Translations under genes and position numbers: made by a program
The notes under the pieces: generated by a model
Database searches by the model: none
The model's input: the letters and a program-made list of their open reading frames with translations, nothing else
Told to the model about the DNA's origin: nothing
Part shown: positions 54,016-64,000 of the stretch, piece after piece
Layout of the letters: each line of letters starts with the position of its first letter
Position numbering within the stretch: position 1 is the stretch's first letter
NCBI RefSeq assembly: GCF_035582795.1
Contig: NC_134379.1
Coordinates: 1,054,001-1,118,000 of the forward strand
Origin: Mycteria americana
Lineage: Eukaryota > Chordata > Aves > Ciconiiformes > Ciconiidae
Direction of reading: 5' to 3'
Length of the DNA stretch: 64,000 bases

Positions 54016-57000
54016 AGTAGAAGAACAGGACAGAGGGAGAAGGGAGGAGGAGGGTTAGTGTTACAGCAGGCTAAAGTATTACAAGCTGCTACTCTAAACT
54101 TGTTCAGAGAAATGCACAACGCGCATCATGGTTTATCTGGATGACTCCAGCAAAAGATATTTTTCAAAATCATTTTTCCTAGGTCAAACAATACATACAC
54201 ATTTTGCAATAGCAATTCTAGAACACCGTATTTAAGCTACTTTCTCTCAGCCACCAAGAGAAGAGGGCGTGTACTCAGAATACTTTCGTACAGTTGGTCA
54301 GCAGTCATGCACCAGATTTGAACTTTGTTCTTTTCAGTTCTTCCCTCCATCCTTTTCTGGTTTGAAGAGTTAAGTAGTAGACTTACAACTGTAAAGGAGG
54401 TCACAGGACTACATCCAAATTTAAATATTTTGATTATTAAACTGCCTGTTATATTGGAAATGTGATGTTAACAAAAATGATTGTGACTTGACTAAATTTA
54501 TATATGAAAAACATTTGGAAGGAAACTTGAAGGAACACCTATGTTAAAGCTTTAGAAACAGGAGAAGGTCAAAACCACAAAGAAATCCAAACAAAAATTC
54601 AGACAGAACTGCCACTCTTCAAATCATGAGAACGCTCTGTCAGTCCTTTAGCCATTTTCAAAGTTTGTTGACCCAAAATGGCTTCACTTGACAAGTAAAG
54701 AGAGGAAAAAAAAAAAAAGGAACATTATAATTGTCATACATGCATCTTATCCTATTACACGGAACAGAGTTTAATCTTTCATGACACTGGTACCAAAAGT
54801 AATGAAATCAGGGTTCTTGTAGGATGTGTCTCATCTTTCTTACGGCCCATCTTCAACTACACTACTGCCTCTAAAGCAGATCTGAAGTTGTGGGAACCAG
54901 TCCCTAAGAAATACCTGCCTTCCTCCTCCCAACTTCACCAGCATCCCTTCTCAGAGTCCCTACCTCTCCCATCTATTTGCACACGCAGTAACTCTCCTGC
55001 TGAAGAGGAACTGCTCTCCCTGGAGGAAGGTCCCTCATCTAAGCCAAGAGAGCAGAAGACAAACACAGAATTACTTATTTTACTGCTGAAACGGAAAACA
55101 CCTTCCCATGTGGAAGCAATGTCAGATAGCACAAAACAGGGCCAAGAAAGACCAGACACCAGGCAGCAGACATATTCACCACCATCTCAGTTCTCATTTG
55201 CTGATGTATAAATTTGTGATTGTGATATGCTGTGGTACTGGAAATTATCTATCATTAGTACTCATCCCAGCCTTATTAGTGTAACAAAACCACGGAAAAG
55301 ATAAATTCCAAGTTTGTTGGAATAGGGTTAGCTATTCACAAGATTTTATTACAAAAATGGCATGCATGGTGTTAGAACTTTAACCCCATCCTCACTGTCT
55401 GCTGTGGATGAATACAAGGGTCGGAGCTCCTCTGTTAAGCTTCCTCTAACCTAGTTTGTGCTTGCTGCCTACAAATCCAGCTGAGTGAGAACCAAAAACT
55501 TCTACCGTTACTGATTTAATAGACACCATCTGTTTCAAAATACATAGACACACACTCGCATTAACGACATCATCCTCTTGATAGATTGTAAAGACACTAG
55601 CATTTAAATAAACCAAATTGTTTATCTGATCTTTTTTTCACCCCAAAAACCAGGTGAATCAAGCACAAGACAAACTGCCAACATTGTTTCTTTATGGAAG
55701 AAACAGTCGTTTATCTACAGCTAAACAGGCCAGATGTTTCCAACTGATTTTCCTCTAGTCTTAAAGAAGGATAAACGTAACACCTTTGCTTTAGCATTAA
55801 GCTACCTCCATGCAGAAAAATAAGGCAGAGGCAAGGGCGGGGGGGGGAAGACTTTCTCATTAAACCAAAGGAACTTAAGATTTGTGGAGCACAATAGGAA
55901 CAATTAACATTTATACAAGAGGGAAGGTATAAATAATCTCAATCATGAAGGCCACTGCGCTATCTCAGATGTAAACTAGGACGGCATCATGCCATAAAAC
56001 CTGTTACCTTTAGCCCTACCTCAAAGGAGGTAGCCAGCTGACTCACCAGCAAGCAGTGGAGGACAAGAGGCGCTTCAGAAAAGCGTATCTACAAACTCAC
56101 TCAACAGGGACCTATTTAACAACAGATCTGAGAAAATTACAGGACAGACATTTGCTGCAGCACCACCTATAAGCCTCAACCACGATGGATTGTCCCATAA
56201 CTGGAAATACCTTCAAGACTGCAGCAACTAGTTACTGGTTAAAAATATCAGGTAAGTCGTCCAGAATCAATGGAATCACAACCACAAAGATGTATTTATT
56301 ACACTTAGTCAGTCACAATCCTTATCCAAAAGTCCATAAGCAGCCAAGTCAAACTGCTGGGCTCTCTCAGAAGCAGTATCAATAAGGAAGAAATGGCAAA
56401 AGTACTTCCAAATGTATTAACTAACAAGTACTTTGAATTCATAATGTTGATTTTTTTTCTATATAGTTATGCATGCATCAGTGTACTTGATACTGTTTAG
56501 TATGACAATGCTGTGCACACATGATTTGCTTTGAAGAGGATTGTATGTTTATAGGACTGATGAAATGGATCACAGCATACACTTACTTTGTAACGCTTTT
56601 TCTTTTAAATTTCCTCAACAGCACATGCCAGCATGAAGTGATACAATAGGTGGCTTCCATGACAGTAAACTAAAAGCAAGATAGCCTAAGTCAGACCTAT
56701 CTAATCCCCTAAAGAGAAAGCATGAGGTTAAAAAAAAAAAGAAAAAAGAATGAGCTTTTAAATATGCTGAATGAGACAAGCGTTGCCTCATTCAAGTCCT
56801 GCCTCAATGCGTATTAAGAAGAAAAGGCCCTTCTTTGAACACCTAAGATAAGATATAAGTTAGATATACACATTTGTTGGGGCTAACCTGCAGTACCTAG
56901 CAAGTTTGCCAGGTTAAAAGTAGAACTAAATTGTTCATCAGATAAAAATCATGGTTCTTTCAAATGTTCCTAACATGTAATATTCATCAGTAGGCCTCAA

Positions 57001-60000
57001 AACATGGCAGGAATGAAGAGCAGCATTGTTCTAAAATAACTGTAATACAAGAAATACAGACACTTAACTCAACCTAGGGTACAGGCACCACAATGAAGCT
57101 GACATAATACAGCTACAGCTCAAATCACACCTCTGCATTTTCAGAAATGGCACAAGTCTTCCATGCAGAAGATGACCGTGTGAGCACTCCTGCTAACTTG
57201 GGCAGCATTTACACTACGAATTCTGAAGAAATAACTTTATGTACTTGAAAACTGGTTTTAAGCAGGTCAGGATTATGTCTTAGTGTAAATGCCTATTTTT
57301 AAAAAACTTAAATTGAGGTGTAACCTACGCTGTCAGGCAGATCAAAAGACGAAGCAACATCACCCATTAATAAACACCTATGCTCACAACACCCAAAAGC
57401 CACATTAGGAGCCCCATTCCCCTTGTGTCAGGTAATAAAGTAGCTCCCGAGAAAGCCATTCAACCCAGGCAAGGCTTAATCAACTGAATACATTTCTAGT
57501 AGACAGGTTGTTCCGCCAATGATATTTAAGCTCTTATAAAAAGGAGAAAGAGGAGAGCAGTTGTAACTTCATTAACAGATCTGCATGTATAGACAGTACA
57601 TAACTTACTACTACTCTGTAATAAACCTCAAAGAAGAAACCCAGAACCGTTCTGATTAACACACATGGCTCTGATACTTGGGAAATATCTTCAACTGCCA
57701 TCAGAAATTACATGTTATAGTCTGGAAACTCCTGCACACCCTATATGAAATCTGAAATTATTATTTATTAATAATAATTATTGATTTTTATTGTTCTCTT
57801 GATTTCCTAAATTTAGGCCTAAGCAGTTCTTATTTTCAGGCTGACAAGTATTTCAGTGTTCACTTCATGGACATTTCAGGAGCCCTCCCACAGTCTTAGC
57901 CTTTAGTTTAGAAAACAGGCCTGAAGTTCACAAAAGTAAGGGAAAGCCGACTGAAACAGAACTGTTCAAAGCTGTTCCCCTTCATACTACAGTAATTCCA
58001 ACCGCTCTAGTTCATAAATACCAGAAGCAGCTACAGAGGGTTGTAAATAAAGCTTGTTACAAACATACACAGTATATTTCTGAGCTATAGAGGCGCAGGG
58101 GTTTTCCAGCTATTGTTTGCCCAGAATATTTTACAAGAGGGTACACACACGTTATAATTAGCACTGATGGAAGCTGGTTACAGAGTTCTTGAAGAAAGAC
58201 AAGGTTGGAGTGTTGGACAAGACAGTCAACAGATGTTAATTCAATAGCTGTCCCATCGATAGCAAGTCGGATAGACAAAAAAGTTGAGAGCAGACAAAGA
58301 ATACAAACTGAGCACTCAAGGCTGGGTGGAGCATAGGAAACAGTATAGGCAGAAGAGTCAGCAATACATGCAAGACAGACCTTGCATACAGTCATAAAGG
58401 TAAGTATTAATGCCTTTTCCTTTTGTAGAACAGAAATTAACAAGTTACTCCTGTACAGAAAGTAACTGCCATCATTTCAAGGACAAAAATCAACCAAAGT
58501 TATAAGGAGGCAAGTATTTTATTGGATTCATTGCTCTTAGCCTGGATTCGTTTTTAGACACAGGCATTTCGTGAACACATCCCATTGAATCCTGTAACAT
58601 CTACTCTAAGTGAATGAACTACATCTTATAAAAAAGCCACTACCCTTTAATTTAATTTTGGGCAAATTAAAACCAAATGCAGTCCCATCTGTGGCCATCT
58701 ACCATCAAAAACTGGACTCCAAAACTGAGACAGACCCAAGAAAAAACAAAACCTGAACCTGCTTCAGAATCATTCGTGTTCAGTGTTGTACTCGCTCTGA
58801 TCAACATTGAATTCAGGTGGGAATGCCATGAGCCACATCTGGAACAGGAGAGCACTTCTACAAGCAGCCCTTCCTAGGTGCTTCATCTGATCCCTATTGT
58901 ACTCCCCAAATCCTTTGTTCTAACGCCTTTCCTACACAACTTTAAGCCTAAGCATCAGTATTACCCCATGATGCAGCAGTACCCGAGTGGTACGGTAATG
59001 CTCTTACAGAGCCATATTGTTCAAAAGGGCTTCCAAAATCTTGAGATGTTATTTTATATGAACTCGGCACATGAAGAAGGGTAACGCAATTAAGTTTGTA
59101 TACTAACAGGAGTTACTCTGCTGTGGGCACCAGAGAAAGCAGGGATTGTCTTTTCTTGTGTGTCCACCTATAACCCCCTCTAACCAAGAAGTTATAGGAA
59201 CAAATAATAGCACTAAGAAACAATACAGGGGGTTCTCTGTATTTCAGAGAATCTTGTGTGTAAAATACCTACACAAAAATTATAATTCTTATCTAAAGCG
59301 CAAATAAAATAAATTCAACAAGTGAATATCTAAGTTGATAAACTGAAATCATTATCAGACAAAAAAATTCTGGCTTTGCAACAGTGACTGGTCACTTCTC
59401 ACTGTCAGACAAATCAAGATCCACCCTGCAGAAAAATAAGCCTCAAAACAGAATGTGATATTTGTTTCATTTCAGAAGGTTCCTGCACCATTAGATTCTT
59501 CCCTAAAGAAGAGACTTCATTGTTACGGCAATTAGTATTCCTCCACCCCAGCAAAACGCAAGCAAAGGGAAAAAAAAAAAAAAAAAGCTATGAAAGGGTA
59601 ATCTAGCCATTTCGCAGCTTTGCCTCCTTACTCCACCCAGTCTCTTCTCTGCTCAATGGCTGCACACAGCATCCATAAACATGGTAATATCAAAAGAAAC
59701 ACACAAAAATGAGATCCCTGAGAACAAGCTAGAAATTTGCAATAAATCTTCCTGTTTAAAAATATTTTCTTTGTTTAGTTCCCTAACATAATTTTCCTAT
59801 TTAGCAAAATTACTCTAAGAGCAAATAACATTTTGATAGCAGACCCTCCCTCTTCCAAAAAGCAGCCGAATGCTGCACAATCATTTGCGAAACAATCATC
59901 ACTGAACGTAGGTTCTTTAACCCCCATCTCCTAATACTATATAAACAATGCTGTCATAGGAATATACACTTAAAATATTATCTCCACATAAATAGATAAT

Positions 60001-61225
60001 TCAGCCAAGTCAATATGCCCAAACATGTATTTACAGTAAAATAGTGTTTATTAAAGATTTTAAATATAGCTTAGATTAACCTTCCACCATCCCCTGGTTA
60101 GGTAATTCATTATGAATTGACTTGACCTGCAACAACCAAGCCCTCTGCTGCAGCACTATCAGCAAGGAAATTTTAGCAGTGATACTATGGCAAAGAAATG
60201 GAAGGTGTCACATTATTCTTGGTATTAAAGGTCAAGTTTAACTGCATCCACCTTAAACAAACAAACAAAAAATCTCACACCCACAGAACTGAGTAAACCC
60301 TAAACTTTTTAAGGGAGGCACCACTCCCACCCCCCAACTTCCATCAAAAGCCCTGCCTGCGTATAACCTCCTGCCGAAACAAAAACTCAAAAATAGCCAT
60401 AAATAGAGCATTTTAGCAAACTCGATTGCTATTAAAAGGTTTTCAAGGCAAGTCTGTGCGACTGTAGGCAACCAGGCAGCGATATGACCCCAAGGAGAGA
60501 TTAGACCTCCCTCCCCCGTTTTTACTGCAGCTGGTTCTGAAGGTCTGAGCCACCTCCTATCAATGCTTTCCCTCCTAGCTCACTGCAGGAAAACGGGGTG
60601 GATGTGAAACAAATTCTCAAAATAACACCTACTCCTTTCCCCTGTATTATCAATTCTCGTTTTGTCTTCCGTGCTGCGGCCGACTCGGGAGATCTGGGCC
60701 ATCTCCTGACAAACGCCTGCCTTGCCCTCGGAGAGGACGGGGGAGAGGAGAGCAGGAGGAAACCCTCCCGGAGGAATTCGGGGAAGGGATGCTCGGTATC
60801 CTCTCCGGCACACGCACACCAGACTCCTCACCCCTGCCTATTTCTTTATCATTATTTGCGCCTGGCCCATCGCCTCCTCCCCGGTATCTTGCTAAGTCAC
60901 CAGAAGAAATGAAGCGGCCTAACGGGGGGAAGGACACGAAGGCCGGGAGAGCCGGAGCGCACCGCAGGGGCTCCTCTCCCCCTCACCCCACCCCGCTCCC
61001 TTGTCTGGCCCACTCCTCCCCCGCGCCCTGTTTTCCTGCTAAGTCACCGGCAGCGAGGACGGCGCTGAAGCCCGGCAAGGGCCAGCGGAGAGGGGAGGGA
61101 ACCGCGCCCGGCGGCCCCCACCCCACCCCGCCGCGCCGGGCCGCGGGGACCGTCCCCCGCCTCGCCTCCCTCCCTCCCGCCCCGTCGCCCTGCCTCCCCC
61201 GCCTCCTCCCCGGCTCCCTCCTCAC

Positions 61226-61350
61226 CAACGGGCGCGGCCGCCATTTTGAGAGCGAGCTGGAGAGAAAGAGGGAGGGGGCAGGAGAGGGAGCGGAGGGCGG
61301 GGAGCCGGAGGGGAGAGGAGGGGGAAGAGAGAGGAGAGGAGAGCCGAGCC
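61226..61350 (-). other. PAFAH1B1: Candidate non-coding exon 1 of PAFAH1B1 (donor at 61225-61220)
   Basis: On the - strand, a polypyrimidine stretch runs into CAAAATGGCGGCCGCGCCCG, then TTG and a GTGAGG donor. A YY1 motif just inside a first exon is a common arrangement. The transcription start is not determinable from sequence, so the upper limit is a guess. The alternative donor at 61473-61468 may be used instead or as well. Confidence 0.4.
61258..61343. repeat. Polypurine tract (GGGAGA-type) in the CpG island
   Basis: About 86 nt on + consisting almost only of A and G with few C interruptions, rich in GGAGAGGAG units. On the PAFAH1B1 sense strand it is a pyrimidine tract just upstream of the YY1 motif at 61248-61237. 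Confidence 0.8.
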
Positions 61351-61473
61351 CAGCCGCGCCGGCCGCACGGCCCGCCGGGCCCCGCCGCCGGCCGGGACAG
61401 CCTCCCGCGGGGGGCGACGGCGGCCGGGGGAGGGGGGGGCAGGCAGGGAGGGGAGGCGCGGCCCCGGCCTTAC

Positions 61474-61600
61474 CCGAGCCGCCGCCAGCGCCGCCGCTTC
61501 GCTCTGCTCTGTGGGGCCGGCGCCGCCCGCCTCTCCCATTCACCGGTGCGACGGGGCGGGGCGCGGAGGAGGGGGGTCCGGGGGTTCCCGGAGGCTCTCG
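61474..61600 (-). other. PAFAH1B1: Alternative candidate exon 1 of PAFAH1B1 (donor at 61473-61468)
   Basis: On the - strand GGCGGCGGCTCGG is followed by GTAAGG, a better consensus donor than the one at 61225. GC boxes lie just upstream at 61553-61562. The start of this exon cannot be fixed from the sequence. Confidence 0.4.
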
Positions 61601-61960
61601 CCGGCTCTCGCCGCTCGCTCCGCTCCGCGGTCTGTCAGTGGCGCCCCGGCCGCCAGGAGGGAGGGAGGGAGCGGCGCGGCCCGCCGCGCCACTGCGCATG
61701 TGCGCGGCGGGGGCGGGGACAGCCGCCGGCCACCATCTTGGGCGGCTGAGGCGCAGGGCGCGTGTCCCGGCGTGCCCCGCGCCGCCCGCCTCCCGGCCTG
61801 CCCCTCGCGCGCCCCGGCGCGGCCTGCGGGGCGGCCTGCCACCGCGCCGGGCCCCAGGCCTACCGGCACCGGCCCCGCCGCCTCCCTTGCTCCCCTCGGC
61901 CCCCCGCTGGCTCCCTGCTGGCCCCAGGCGTTGTAGCTCCTTGTACGTGCCTCTTCCAGG

Positions 61961-64000
61961 AGCCCGAGCCGCTTTGCTCCGGCTGCTGTGGCAGCCTGCT
62001 GTCCTGTCGCACGCGCGCCCTCCATCACTGGCACTGCCGCTCCTCTCATCGGTGTTTTAATTAGCGGTGAAGCTGCGTTAGTGATGACTGTGAATGGCAA
62101 AACAAAGCTGCAAATATCAGTGAAGAGACTAATGCTACTGGAGGGGCTAGGGAGAAAGAAAAGGCAGAGTAAATGTGTATCATTTCCATTTATCTGTACA
62201 GTGTAGCTTGGAGAATGCTCCTCAGGCTGTCCATGTCACTAGCGCTCGCACGACGTGAAACGCACAATAATCTGCATCGGTGCTGTGTGAAGAGATGGAG
62301 AGAAGAGTGAGTCGGGGCCCTGCGATGCAGTGCAGCACAGCTTTCTGCTCTGGACGGCCGTGAAGGAGCTGATGCTGGCTTGCTTCTAACCAAACTGGTG
62401 CAACTGCCAAGAAAAGTCTTAAAGCAGAGTTACACTGCTCCTTTCTGTGGGCTGTTGTATTTGGTCTCGCTGCACAGATACACTGCTATGGCCTGTTCTG
62501 GCTTGTGTGGAATCTGCTCCTGAGACAGCACTATTTTTAGTGAGTAACCTTGTCCCACAGACCTAGTGTTACCAGATTTGAAAGAAGCATGCATATCATT
62601 TGTGACCGTTACCTCTGTATGACTGGAGATCCAGGAACTTGGCGTGTCCCTGTGCATCTTGCTAGTGCACATTCAGAGTATCAGTGTGAAAAAAATCATA
62701 CTTTACGCTTGGAATAGAGTGTTTTCATAATCTTCTACAAACCCCGCTTAGTTAAATCTCAAACTATCCTTGGTTTAATATATCAGTGTTCCTAATGGTA
62801 AACTGATAATTTACCATTTGTAACTGATAATATACCATTATCAGTGGTCTGATAATTTAATCCACTGATAATTTAATCCACACGCTCACAAGAAGTGACT
62901 GACAGAAGAGAGTACAGAGTCCTGGAGAAATGGGCTGCCGCCTCCCTCAGTTGCCATTTGACAAACATAGTCAAGCACCTGTGTACATCAGAAGCCAAAT
63001 TCTCCCCTCAGTTTTTGATTTTGCAGTCCTTATGGTCTTCAGCGGTTTGAGTATCGGTGACAGCAGTCCTTGCCCAGGTGCTTTGCAAAATACTCTGTTT
63101 GGTAAATGCCAGAGATGAGCTGGCAGCAGACCCAACCAGTGCAACTGCTTAATCGCAGTAAATCCAGATGCAAAACAGAAAGAGCCCTGCTGTTACAGGA
63201 AACAGTTACATGTGTCACTATCAAAGACTGGTGACCAAAGTCACCTCTGATGTTGGCAGGCGTAACAGCATAATACAATATTTAACATCGGCCGTAAAGT
63301 TTTCTGAAATGCTGATTTGAGGAAATAAGTAATTCCACATGTAAAATTATCTGTATAGCAAAAACGTGAAGAAACTTCAAGGGACACTGAAAATTTCATA
63401 ATCAAAAGCTGTGTAGTTTTATCTGTTTCTATTGCAAATAGCAACTGAGATTACTAATATCTAAAATTTATGTAATGAATCTCTCTTTATGTACTAAGGG
63501 CACTTGACAGTGCTTTCTGTCAGCTTCACTGTTGTGCTATGGCTTACGGTCAGTCACTTTCTCTTTTGTTTATGTTGTTGTTTTATATAGCAGTAGACAA
63601 GAGAGGGCTATTTAAACCCACTACACAACGCAAAACTGCAAGTGCATCCAGGACAAATTTTGAGTACAAATCTGTATTTAACTTATTTTTGTAATTGACT
63701 AGATTACAACTTTTAGATCCATTTAAGCCTTGAAAATCCTTTCTTATCATTTATACCCAGAGATGATGATATCGCAGACATCCCCAAATACACTGGTGAC
63801 ATTCAAAATGGACTAAAAGTATGAAGTCATTCAGGTTCAATATACTGATTAATACAACTGGTGATGAGATAAACAGTTGGATAAGTCAGTAGGCCAGATT
63901 TCCAGTGAGGAGGCAATGCAGTGTGGATCTGATCCTTTTCTTAATGAAAAACAATCAAACGGAGCAGCGTGTGCCAGTATCCCGTACCAACATTTCAAGG
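61961..64000. other. Upstream flank of PAFAH1B1, no gene recognised
   Basis: AT-richer sequence beyond the CpG island. ORFs of at most about 80 codons in scattered frames have no recognisable domain or splice structure. The only structured element noted is the TGATAA repeat cluster near 62.8 kb. Confidence 0.55.
62804..62880. repeat. Tandem TGATAATTTA repeats with GATA-type motifs
   Basis: TGATAA occurs at 62804, 62825, 62850 and 62866, plus a reverse copy TTATCA at 62838. The last two belong to an exact tandem duplication of a 16-mer (62849-62864 and 62865-62880). TTATCAG/CTGATAA at 62838-62855 forms a perfect 7-bp inverted repeat with a 4-nt loop. Confidence 0.8.

Larger units (their letters stand above)
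43565..61219 (-). other. PAFAH1B1 intron 1 (about 18 kb)
   Basis: AT-rich intron between exon 1 and exon 2. I recognise no exon, RNA gene or intact transposon. It contains simple repeats at 46484-46600, 47688-47715, 47886-47921 and 53985-54015, described separately. ORFs up to 128 codons occur, without recognisable domains. Confidence 0.6.
60900..61960. promoter_or_regulatory. CpG-island promoter region of PAFAH1B1
   Basis: About 1 kb that is strongly GC- and CpG-rich, in sharp contrast to the AT-rich sequence on both sides. It has Sp1-type GC boxes (GGGGCGGGGC at 61553-61562; GGGGCGGGG near 61710), a YY1-type motif (- strand CAAAATGGCGGC, 61248-61237) and a second CCATCTTG motif at 61733-61740. 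There is no TATA box. Its place at the 5' end of PAFAH1B1 fits a housekeeping-type, dispersed-start promoter. Large ORFs across it on both strands (up to 423 codons) are effects of GC composition. Confidence 0.8.

Noticed and set aside
61693-61705. NRF1-like palindrome TGCGCATGTGCGC in the promoter
   Set aside because: It has two extra bases between the half sites compared with the canonical GCGCATGCGC, so binding is doubtful.
60789-62060. 423-codon open frame on + across the CpG island, with 238- and 186-codon frames on -
   Set aside because: All overlap in GC-rich sequence and encode Pro/Arg/Ala/Gly strings without domains. Stop codons are rare here simply because of composition.
62838-62855. 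Hairpin TTATCAG-TGGT-CTGATAA as a transcription terminator
   Set aside because: This is a vertebrate nuclear locus; such hairpins do not terminate polymerase II, and the structure is explained by the local tandem repeats.

Overview
The window is vertebrate nuclear DNA, most likely from a bird. It has long spliced genes with GT-AG introns, a CpG-island promoter, a CR1-type LINE fragment (the characteristic interspersed repeat of birds and other sauropsids) and proteins nearly identical to human ones. No bacterial, viral or plasmid gene organisation is present. All gene calls come from reading translated exons and splice sites by eye; no alignment was run.

Layout. Positions 551-18307 (+ strand) carry the last 18 coding exons of CLUH, the clustered-mitochondria homologue, an mRNA-binding protein for transcripts of nuclear-encoded mitochondrial proteins. 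The gene enters from the left already inside the Clu domain, so its 5' exons are outside the window. Its 3' UTR probably runs to about 20.09 kb. A roughly 3-kb interval without genes follows. From about 61.7 kb down to 26743 (- strand) lies the whole PAFAH1B1 (LIS1) gene: a CpG-island promoter and non-coding first exon near 61.2-61.7 kb, a first intron of about 18 kb, and ten coding exons that join to exactly 410 codons plus a stop. An AT-rich 3' UTR extends down to roughly 24.8 kb or further. The last 2 kb (62.1-64 kb) is upstream flank with no recognisable gene.

The two genes converge tail to tail, the same CLUH-PAFAH1B1 neighbourhood as human 17p13.3. They do not form a pathway. CLUH acts on mitochondrial-protein mRNAs in the cytosol, while LIS1 regulates cytoplasmic dynein and is the non-catalytic subunit of brain PAF-acetylhydrolase 1B. 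They are, however, close enough for their 3' ends to matter to each other. The CLUH half has short, GC-richer introns; the PAFAH1B1 half has long AT-rich ones, and the change falls near 22.8 kb.

I see no previously undescribed multi-gene system. The observations most worth checking are a possible pair of abutting upstream ORFs in the PAFAH1B1 leader created across the exon 1-exon 2 splice, two competing exon 1 donors, a CR1 copy with an apparent 5' inversion, a tandem cluster of GATA-type motifs upstream of the promoter, and several G-rich or polypurine tracts.
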